64,000 bases of DNA, from positions 1,178,001 to 1,242,000 of the forward strand of contig JAWHQI010000239.1 in assembly GCA_033032865.1 (NCBI GenBank), given 5' to 3'. The first letter of the stretch is position 1. Each line of letters opens with the position of its first letter. Positions 55,603-64,000 of this stretch are shown piece by piece. The translations under genes and the position numbers were made by a program. Below the pieces are notes generated by a model that was given only the letters and a program-made list of their open reading frames with translations, ran no database searches and had not been told where the DNA came from. The stretch is from Dactylorhiza incarnata (Eukaryota > Streptophyta > Magnoliopsida > Asparagales > Orchidaceae).

Positions 55603-57117
55603 TTATACTTAATAAGTGGAACATTACCTGCTGGCATCCTTTATTTCGGCATCTGCTCTCCTTTTTCCCGATATCCCTCCCCCCTTCCCGATTCCTGCTG
55701 TGGAGAGCCGCGCCTAGGGTTGCCGGATTGGTGCCATTTCCGTCGCCGGAGCTGTCGGAGGGAGCCTCGGAGTCGCCGGAGATCATCCTCGTCGCCGGGG
55801 CTAGGCTATTCCTCGGCTCTTGGCGTGTTTGTCGCGACCCGACGTGTCGCCGGTGGAACCCTAAGTAAGGAAACTCTTCTTTCTCCTCCTTCACCTCCTC
55901 CCCTTGTTCTAAATTAGCTGCTTCCCTGGTTGTTGGATTTGTGAAGGCTTGCTTTATTATGCGCTTGTGTTGTGATGTTCTAGGCTATAAGCCCCCTATG
56001 CCTTCAGTTTTTTTTGGTATTGATGATGATCTTGTTAGATTCCTGTCTTCTTTGGGGGAAATTATGGGTTATGGCTGCTGCTCGGTTTATAGCTGCTGCT
56101 CGGCTGCTTGGTTTCCGGTCTTCTTGGGGAAATTTGTGGGTTTAAGGGTTTATAGTTGTTTTATGCTTCCAGAAATTATGAATTTGTTAGTCCCCCCTTT
56201 GGAAATCTGGGCATGGAAACTTCGGGTTGTCCCCTTCAGGTTTGGAAATTTTCGGATTTTTGTGGGCTTGTGGCTGCTCCTTTGTGTTTCCTGAAACTAT
56301 GAATTTGGAGTTTCTCCCTTTTGAAATTTAGGGTAAAATGTTATATTGGGAACTCATTGGGTTTCCTTAGCTCCATGCATGCTTCGACCTGGGTTTGTAC
56401 TGAAATTCAGTGTTCCTCCCATGGCTTTCTTCTAGTTTAAATGTTTGATATTGCTATGAAATTTCGCTCATACGCTAGAAAATTTCTTAGTATATGCTCA
56501 GGTAAGTTGCAACGTTCTTGAGATTACTGGATTTAAATGCTAGAAATTCACCCTGGTATATGCTAAGTTAAATTTTCGGCGCTATAAGCTTGAGATTTCA
56601 TTCCCTCGGGAAGGGTCGAGGCCGTCAGTTACGTTCGTTTTACGGGCTGGGGATGCCCTTGGGCTATATGTTACATGGTAAAAAGTTTGTTGAACTCGTT
56701 TATTTAGTAAAGTATACGTGATCTCACTCGGTTAAATTTCCAATCCTGCATTTCTTTTCCTATTGTTGGCTAAGTTCCGAGGTTTTGGCGGGCTAAAATT
56801 CTCTGGGAATGTCGTATTTTAATCCCTATAGATTTGGGGAAGTAGAAGCTACATTCCCTGGGAATTTCCCTTGTTAATCCTCGATAACTTAGCGAGATTA
56901 GTAATTGGCAAGCCGAAAAGTGGTGTAAATGTATTCTGGGGTCGAGCTTTACCCCTGTTCCAAGTTTGAGTAGCTTACTTCTTATAGAAAGGGAGGGTGA
57001 CATATGCTCCTTATGGCCTTATACTTATAGCATAAATGATAATGCTCCTTCTTCCTTCTTTATTTGCTAGAATTTCCTTGAGCGTCAAACCCCGTCGGCT
57101 GCCAACGAGTCTCGTAG

Positions 57118-57312
57118 GATCTGGTTTGAACTGGAGTGTGGGTGGACGCAGGGGCCCCCAACTCAGTGGTTTTGGACTGGAGTGTGGGAGGACGCAGGGG
57201 CCCCCAACTCAGTGGTTTTGGACTGGTGCGTGGGAGGACGTAGGGGCCCCCAGCACAGTAGTGTTGCTTGGAGTGTGGGTGGACATAGGGGCCCCCACCT
57301 CAGTTCCTTGAC
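57118..57312 (+). repeat. Tandem 55-bp units in G LTR
   Basis: Four imperfect copies of a unit containing GGAGTGTGGGTGGACGCAGG and GGCCCCCAACTCAGTGGTTT, about 55 bp apart. It reads as a repeated peptide in two frames, but no start or context supports coding. Confidence 0.75.
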
Positions 57313-58164
57313 TTGTTGTGCAGCAGCTTGGTTTGACTCGTGCTTTCCTTATGCTTACTTTTCAGCTTCTCCTTTACTTCTGCTGTTTCCTTGCACCCTT
57401 TGGGCTGAGGCATTCTTTTCTTATGAATGCCTCAGGTTCAGGTTTGTAGCGGCCGCAGGAGTTCGAGTGGGGACGTACTGTTCGCTGTTGAGGCCTTCCC
57501 TCTCTAGTGGGTAAGGATGTTGTTGGTTCAGTTTCTGTCGTGTAGCTTTTCTTTTGGACTGTTGACCTTTCCCTGCGGGTTCGTGTCAGGTGTTGACGCC
57601 CGTACGGTTTTGCTTAGCTTACTTGCTTACGCTGCTGCTAGTTCTTTTTGCTGCTTAGAATTTTTGTACTCATTAACTCTGGGAAAAGCTTATTTTGCTG
57701 TATATTAACGCAGTTCCTTAGCTTTATAAAAAGTTATTTCTATAGCCGTTTGTCACATTTACTATTAAATATCACCTATTTGCGAAACGTAAACCAAAGT
57801 AAAAAAAATGATATTTATTTATTATGTACTAAATTTAGACCGGCGATCGCCCCGGGGACGTCTCTAGTCCCCAGCGCCGTTAGGAATAAAATGAACCTAC
57901 TTTCTTCCGTTGTATACGCATGTTTTTATAAAACGCGGCTTAGTAAACCGCAGGGCCGAGGGACACGGTCTCCTAACCCAAATTAAATAAACCTTAAAAG
58001 ATAATCCTTTTATTAATTTGTACCTGTTTGTAAAAGAAAAAGCTCGTGTAAGTGCTCGCCTGAACGTCTGTAGTTGTCCCCTACAGGACGTGGCATCATG
58101 ACGCGTGTTTTCCCCTTCGCTCTGATAATATAAATTATTTCGGGAAAATACGGGTTGTGACAGT

Positions 58165-58178
58165 TGGTATCAGAGGGA
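58165..58178 (+). other. Primer-binding site of G
   Basis: TGGTATCAGAGGGA begins two bases after the LTR end. It is complementary to the initiator tRNA-Met 3' end. Confidence 0.85.
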
Positions 58179-58334
58179 GGTTAGCCGGGTTGCTGGAAAT
58201 GTTCTGGTTGGCCCGGTTAACCGTCCAGTGAGAATCGTTAATCATTGCATACACTCACCGATGGGTCATCAGTAGATCTCGGCTGAAGCACGAACACTAC
58301 ACTCATAAGCATGAAAGAAGTATACGGGGCATAT

Positions 58335-58493
58335 TATGTAGTATGGGATGCATAATATGTGTTTGTATATGGATCCTCATAGGTGACAACATACGACTGT
58401 TATGTAGTATGGGATGCATAACGTAGGTCGCATGCGTGTCCATTAGATTTTCTTTTTCGTTGCATGCGATAATATGTAGTATGGGATGCATAA
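58335..58493 (+). repeat. Three spaced copies of a 21-bp word in G leader
   Basis: TATGTAGTATGGGATGCATA (plus A) occurs at 58335, 58401 and 58473, spaced 66 and 72 bases, with CATAA- and CATGCG-rich sequence between. They lie where gag should be, 170-330 bases after the primer site. This could be a packaging or dimerisation signal; that is inference. Confidence 0.75.
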
Positions 58494-58899
58494 GATCGCA
58501 TGTGTACGCCGCTCATAGCATGCATTAAGGCCTTTTCTTAGTTTGCATAGCACTGCATGCATAGCATAACATTGCATAAGCACACGTGCCAAGCTAGAGA
58601 TCTACACGATGACACATGTACACCCATGATTTAAAAAGGTAAAATTTTAAACTTATGTGCATACGAGTGAGGTGCACGAGAGGTAAAGGATGGCACACCA
58701 TCCTGAGTATAGCGTGATATTATGTATTTACTTTTCCCAGAGAAAAAGCAGTAGCAAAAGCAAGTATTTGTATGTTTTCCCTTCCTAGAGGTTTGAGTTC
58801 AATCTTAACAGGCAGTTGGTATCAGGTTCTTCCTCATTTTCGTTGTAGTCCAATCTTTCTGTGGTAATTTAGTCGCTATAGCAGCGTTCTATCTTTGTT

Positions 58900-59265
58900 A
58901 TGTCGTTTGACTATAATGATTTGTTAGGCGAGTTTAAGGTTCGAGGTTGTTCGGCGCATGTTCTTTTTGACTCTGGTGCCACTCACTCTTTCGTGGCCAA
59001 GAGGTTTGTTGGTCTACATCGCTGGGCTTTGGAGCGAGTTGGTAATCCTTTTTGTGTCAAGTACCCGTCCGGAGAGTCAGAGGTGTCAGATCTGTGCGTG
59101 AGGCAATGTCCGATTGTGTTGGATGGATTTTTGGGGCATGCAGATCTGAAGGTGATCGACTTGGAGGATTTTGACGTGATCTTGGGCATGGATTGGCTAG
59201 CCCGTTATGACGCCGTGATCCAGTGCAGGGATAAGCGCCTGGATTTCCTGATGGATGATGGCTAG
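58900..59265 (+). CDS. G aspartic protease fragment
   Basis: 121 codons encoding a Ty3-type protease: FDSGATHSFV near residue 24-33 as active site, VSDLCVRQCPIVLDG, then DFDVILGMDWLARYDA closing the fold. Complete as a domain. It has its own Met (MSFDYNDLL) and a stop at 59263, while gag is missing upstream. It could be made as a separate small protein or be a simple remnant. Aspartic proteases of this type act as dimers in the particle. Confidence 0.7.
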   Translation: MSFDYNDLLGEFKVRGCSAHVLFDSGATHSFVAKRFVGLHRWALERVGNPFCVKYPSGESEVSDLCVRQCPIVLDGFLGHADLKVIDLEDFDVILGMDWLARYDAVIQCRDKRLDFLMDDG

Positions 59266-61620
59266 CCCAGGAGCGTGTTTGGCTTTCCGCGTCAGACTTC
59301 CTCAGTTATGTTAGTGGTCTGTGCCCAGGCCTTGGCGGAGTTTGATGGTCGTGTCTGTTTCGTTTCTGTTTTGCTTGCGGCATGTTCTTCGTCGCCGGGT
59401 TAGGGTTTTCAGCGAGGTAAGGAAACTCTTCTCCTCTTTTTCCCCCTCTCCTCTTTTCTTCTGCTCAACTGAAATTGCTTGCGATTGCGGGGTAAGCAGC
59501 CCCTCTTTGATGCTCGGTTCTTGTTTGGTTATATGCTAGTAAATTCTTGGTTCTTATGCTAGAATTTCCTGGATCTATTGCGTGTTGGTAAAATCTTTTT
59601 CTAGATCTCTATGTTCAGATGTGTAAGAAACCGTCGTTGTGAAGGAAAATAATATCAAGATTCCTTACTTATAGCCTCATAATGCAACCAGTGTATGAAA
59701 GTCTCTTTTTCCGAAAAGCTTCTCATCAAGCACATCAACATTTCCAAGTGAAACCTGTGCGCGTATGCCGTTAGTCGGGCTGCTATGCTGACTCCTGTTA
59801 GTATGCTGTTTTGGGGCTGCTATGTGTGCGATCTGATTGGGTAATTGTTGTTTTGCTATGGGTTTTTTTTTGGTGTATCCCAAATTAGAATTTTTAATTT
59901 CTGGTTTAGGCTTCCCTTAACCGCAGCATAACTAGATTCATATTATCTTAGATATAGCTATTCCAGGTGCGGTAAAACCTGATTATTTCAATTTTATTTT
60001 GATTTCTCTCATTCTTCTATTTCCCAAAAATCTTCAGTCTGTTCAGCACTTATGTTTGTGGAAACAGAAATCCGGCGAAGCTTTCAAAGTTGTGAACTCT
60101 CAGTTTTTTTTCTTGAGGCTTAGTTCCAGGATATATATAGAAATCTATTTATCGAAATTGACTTGATACTTCCGGCTCAAAGGAGTTTTTCAAATGTGAT
60201 GGGTGGTTCGGGTATGGGGATCGTGAAGTCTAATTAGGGAATTTCGTTAGAAATCTCCTTATCTGAAATTTGTTGGTGTGCCTAATATGCTGAAACATTA
60301 GGCTGCTTTATGCTAAATCTTGCCAGAAGGACTCCCCAAGTACCTGTTAACATTTATGTTGGATCATGCTAGCAGCTTCCTTCAAGTTTCCGTTGATAGT
60401 TATGTGGATTGTGCTAGTAGTTTTCTCCAAAGTTTTGTTAACATCTATTGTGGGGTGTGCTAGCAGTGGTCCTAGTTTCAGCTATCGTCCTATTTTGGCT
60501 TATCTTAGCCATACTCTGGGTTTGTGTTTAGCTAGCTCCGGATGGTTATATGGTTGGATCTCTTGGTTAGTTCTGCCTTTGCGCTGGGCTAATCTTTCTG
60601 GAAATCTATTTTGTAATCTCTAGTGGGGTTGGGAAGCATTAGGTCTTGGATTCCCCGGAATGTTTGTTTCCTAATTCCTGGCGGGCTTGAGAGTTAGGTG
60701 CTAAATTTCCTAGGAATCTCTTTTGTTCTTCCCGAATTTTTCTTTTGGCAAAGTTGTAAATCGTTATACTCGGAGGTTATGTAGATTTATTTCGGTTTCG
60801 AGCTTTATAACCGCTTCAAATCTTTTGCCGCTTCGCTCTCTAGATAAGTGAACAAATATTATTATATGGCTTTATACTTAAGGTGCAAACGTTAGAGATT
60901 CCGTTTTCGTGGGGAAGGTTGAGCTTGTCGGCTAATTGTTTTATGCTGGGCTTATTTAATTTAGTTAAGCACAAGTGGTCTTGCTCGGCAATTTTCCAGA
61001 TCCTGCATTTCTTCCTTTGGTTGGCTAAGTTGTTTATTGCGGTGGGCTAAATTTCCTGGAAATTTCTCCTAGTTCTCGTTGACCTAGCGGGGCTAGCAAT
61101 TGTTTAGTTTGGAGGATAAGTGGACGAATTTCGGTTTTGGGTCCTTTGCCTGCTCCAGTGACCGGCAGCTTTGCTCTCTTATAGCGAATGTTTAGTCCTT
61201 CTCCCTGTGTTGATCATGAGACCTTCCTTGACCGTCAAACTAAGCTATGCTCTATTTTTGAGTTGCCTTGTAATTGGTCAGTGTTCATTTGTGGTTTCTT
61301 GTCGTACCTTATTCATCGTACTGTTACGAGAAGTTCGTTGGAAGTCAAGTTAAGACTCACCAAGTGTTTTCCTTTGGGCCTTAGTGTGTTGTTCTGGTGT
61401 TGGCCTTGTGTGTTTAGTTTACCTTCGTCTTATTCCGACACCAAGCCTTGCATAGTGTCGTCTTTCTGAAATCTTTGACCTTGTTGTAAGTTGAATGTTA
61501 ATATATTGATTAATTGCTGAATCCGGTGTTCCCTGATTCTCTCGTCTTGAGTTATGGTTAAAACCATTTGTTATTATGTTTTCCCCCATTATTTCTGCGG
61601 TGTGTGCCAGGAGCCTTTAG
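59266..61620 (+). repeat. Diverged LTR-like block inside G
   Basis: After about 130 bases of pol linker, AGCGAGGTAAGGAAACTCTTC (59415) resembles the LTR at 55862. Later parts around 60938-61240 run parallel to LTR 56626-57090 (CTTGCTCGGCAATTTTCC against CTCACTCGGTTAAATTTCC; CCTTGACCGTCAAAC against CTTGAGCGTCAAACC). So it looks like an old, diverged LTR segment in the linker between protease and RT. No gene seen. Confidence 0.5.
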
Positions 61621-61689
61621 TTTTCTATGGCGTTGCTTACCTTGTTTCTATGTTAGAAACCGGTAGTGGTTTGTTGTGTATCGAGGATT

Positions 61690-61930
61690 TTTTCTTCCCT
61701 GTTGTGCGAGATCTTGCTGATGTCTTCGCCGTTGTCTCCCTGGTTCTCAACCTGCAAGAGTTGAGGAGTTTGTTTCTGACCTTGAGGCGGGTACCCGTCC
61801 TATTGCTAAGGTACCGTACCCTTTTTGGCCCCGCGTGTGTTGCGAGAGTTGCGCACTCAGTTAGATGAGTTGTTGCAGTGTGGCTTTTTCCTGGCCTAGT
61901 TCCTTGCCCTGGAGTGCTCTCGCCATGTTC
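61690..61930 (+). pseudogene. RT N-terminal scrap of G
   Basis: Across shifting frames one reads VVRDLADVF, DLEAGTRPIAK and LDELLQCGF, the conserved lead-in to a chromovirus RT. It breaks off near 61920. Everything from the RT palm to the integrase is deleted. Confidence 0.65.
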
Positions 61931-61938
61931 TAGATTCT

Positions 61939-62127
61939 GTGCCAATGCTGCAGCCCAATCTATCGTTTGTAGAGCAGCCCGTTCGCATTTTGGAAAGGCA
62001 GGATCGAGTGTTGCGGAGGAAGACCATTCCTATGGTCAAGATCCTCTGGGACAATCAGGATGTTCGGGGTGCAACCTGGGAGCCAGAGTCAGCTATGAAG
62101 GAGTCCTATCCTCACCTTTTCGACTAG
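61939..62127 (+). pseudogene. Chromodomain scrap of G
   Basis: Encodes PVRILERQDRVLRRK and VKILWDNQDVRGATWEP, ending SYPHLFD: the C-terminal end of a Tekay-clade integrase with its chromodomain. It begins right after the RT scrap, so a large internal deletion joined the two. Confidence 0.8.
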
Positions 62128-62235
62128 ATTCCCCGGTAAGTTTTCGCCTCCTGAGATTTCTTTCTTTTTCGTGCCTTTCTTTTTCGTGCTTTCCTCGTTT
62201 TGAATTGTCGCTGCAAAGTTTCGGGTCGAAACTTT

Positions 62236-62252
62236 TTGTGAGGAGGGGTGAC
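62236..62252 (+). other. Polypurine tract of G
   Basis: TGTGAGGAGGGGTGAC directly precedes the 3' LTR start. The upstream TTTCGGGTCGAAACTTTTT is the typical Tekay end sequence and parallels element B near 33475. Confidence 0.75.
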
Positions 62253-62639
62253 TGTAACGCCCCAGATTTTTTTCTTTCTTTAGATTATTTTAACAAAGCA
62301 CGTGAAATTAAGAATAATTGTCCGAAATCGAGGTATTAATTTAGGGCGTTACCTTTCTCAATCGACGTCGTCGTCCGGCGAGTCAGCTCTCGTGGGGGGC
62401 GTTTTTTCGGTAAGGTGTAAGTGTATGTATACATATATATTCGTTACACTATATAAATTAAGGTACAAAGATGTATATAAAGAGCTATACAATATAAATA
62501 CGATATACATATATATATACGTTTATGCGTGAAGGTTTGGGATACCTTTGTCCTTAAGTTCATGTGCGGGTGGATATATTTGGGTTTAACCATATATTGT
62601 ATATATATAACTACATATGACATATACATATATATAAAC

Positions 62640-62684
<45 letters not shown>

Positions 62685-64000
62685 TATTACTATTATTATT
62701 ATTATTACTTATACTTAATAAGTGGAACATTACCTGCTGGCATCCTTTATTTCGGCATCTGCTCTCCTTTTTCCCGATATCCCTCCCCCCTTCCCGATTC
62801 CTGCTGTGGAGAGCCGCGCCTAGGGTTGCCGGATTGGTGCCATTTCCGTCGCCGGAGCTGTCGGAGGGAGCCTCGGAGTCGCCGGAGATCATCCTCGTCG
62901 CCGGGGCTAGGCTATTCCTCGGCTCTTGGCGTGTTTGTCGCGACCCGACGTGTCGCCGGTGGAACCCTAAGTAAGGAAACTCTTCTTTCTCCTCCTTCAC
63001 CTCCTCCCCTTGTTCTAAATTAGCTGCTTCCCTGGTTGTTGGATTTGTGAAGGCTTGCTTTATTATGCGCTTGTGTTGTGATGTTCTAGGCTATAAGCCC
63101 CCTATGCCTTCAGTTTTTTTTGGTATTGATGATGAACTTGTTAGATTCCTGTCTTCTTTGGGGGAAATTATGGGTTATGGCTGCTGCTCGGTTTATAGCT
63201 GCTGCTCGGCTGCTTGGTTTCCGGTCTTCTTGGGGAAATTTGTGGGTTTAAGGGTTTATAGTTGTTTTATGCTTCCAGAAATTATGAATTTGTTAGTCCC
63301 CCCTTTGGAAATCTGGGCATGGAAACTTCGGGTTGTCCCCTTCAGGTTTGGAAATTTTCGGATTTTTGTGGGCTTGTGGCTGCTCCTTTGTGTTTCCTGA
63401 AACTATGAATTTGGAGTTTCTCCCTTTTGAAATTTAGGGTAAAATGTTATATTGGGAACTCATTGGGTTTCCTTAGCTCCATGCATGCTTCGACCTGGGT
63501 TTGTACTGAAATTCAGTGTTCCTCCCATGGCTTTCTTCTAGTTTAAATGTTTGATATTGCTATGAAATTTCGCTCATACGCTAGAAAATTTCTTAGTATA
63601 TGCTCAGGTAAGTTGCAACGTTCTTGAGATTACTGGATTTAAATGCTAGAAATTCACCCTGGTATATGCTAAGTTAAATTTTCGGCGCTATAAGCTTGAG
63701 ATTTCATTCCCTCGGGAAGGGTCGAGGCCGTCAGTTACGTTCGTTTTACGGGCTGGGGATGCCCTTGGGCTATATGTTACATGGTAAAAAGTTTGTTGAA
63801 CTCGTTTATTTAGTAAAGTATACGTGATCTCACTCGGTTAAATTTCCAATCCTGCATTTCTTTTCCTATTGTTGGCTAAGTTCCGAGGTTTTGGCGGGCT
63901 AAAATTCTCTGGGAATGTCGTATTTTAATCCCTATAGATTTGGGGAAGTAGAAGCTACATTCCCTGGGAATTTCCCTTGTTAATCCTCGATAACTTAGCG
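62253..64000 (+). repeat. 3' LTR of G, cut by window end
   Basis: The first 1.75 kb of the LTR, nearly identical to 55153-56893. Confidence 0.9.

Larger units (their letters stand above)
55153..58162 (+). repeat. 5' LTR of G
   Basis: 3010 bp, from TGTAACGCC to GGGTTGTGACA. Contains an AT-rich TATA region (55325-55530), a TAA microsatellite, a GC-rich CGCCGG leader-like block (55700-55860) ending in CCCTAAGTAAGG, which resembles a splice donor, and a long intron-like T-rich region. ORFs such as 55429-55917 are microsatellite artefacts. Confidence 0.85.
55153..64000 (+). mobile_element. Element G, young non-autonomous Tekay-like element
   Basis: Two LTRs starting TGTAACGCCCCAG (55153 and 62253), a primer-binding site, a polypurine tract, and an internal region of only 4.1 kb holding a protease fragment, an RT scrap and a chromodomain but no gag, palm or integrase. 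In the 1.75 kb that can be compared, the LTRs differ by two substitutions (55372/62472 and 56030/63136) and two TAA repeats. A recent insertion without its own enzymes must have been mobilised in trans. The right LTR runs off the window. Confidence 0.87.

Noticed and set aside
55429..55917. 162-codon frame with a poly-Tyr tract, repeated at 62529-63023
   Set aside because: The tract is the translation of a TTA microsatellite in G's LTR, and the frame changes length with repeat number.

Overview
This is nuclear DNA from a flowering plant. I see no host gene that I would defend as functional. Nearly all 64 kb are LTR retrotransposons nested inside each other, plus a tandem satellite array. The plant origin follows from the element types: SIRE-like Ty1/Copia, CRM-like and Tekay-like Ty3/Gypsy chromoviruses with chromodomains, and an element whose primer-binding site fits tRNA-Asp as in Tat/Athila elements. 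The species cannot be named from the sequence.

Layout. 1-934: LTR-like sequence with a TATA box and a poly(A) signal, fused to the middle of a Copia pol gene. 935-7774: Copia element A, lacking its 5' half, with integrase, RT-RNase H, an extra ORF region after pol and a 3' LTR. 7775-13608: about 180-bp tandem satellite monomers, including an inverted duplication and a non-satellite insert. 13609-19144: a second copy (D) of the 3' half of A with its LTR and flanking satellite; the period between the two copies is about 10.7 kb. 19145-25697: Copia element C on the minus strand, with gag, pol and 5' LTR but no 3' LTR. 25698-46012: old degraded Tekay-like chromovirus B. Its 5' LTR was hit by C and by a solo LTR (E, 25857-27809). 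Its long 3' LTR was hit by element F (34628-42347), a complete CRM-like chromovirus with a 1657-codon uninterrupted polyprotein, nearly identical LTRs and a perfect CTAGT target duplication. 46013-49494: degenerate gene-like sequence with coiled coil and intron signals, then two divergent TATA-type promoters and a short ORF. 49495-55152: non-autonomous element H, whose only ORFs encode a zinc-knuckle, acidic protein. 55153 to the window end: element G, a non-autonomous Tekay-like element inserted in H's 3' LTR, with nearly identical LTRs but almost no pol.

How the parts relate. Nesting gives relative ages: B is older than C, E and F; H is older than G; the Copia A-satellite junction is older than the 10.7 kb duplication. 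Only F looks able to supply its own enzymes. G, and in the past H, must have used enzymes from other elements. A roughly 180-bp satellite together with a CRM-like element suggests centromeric or pericentromeric chromatin; that is inference. Alignments were done by eye, so boundaries of degraded elements are approximate.
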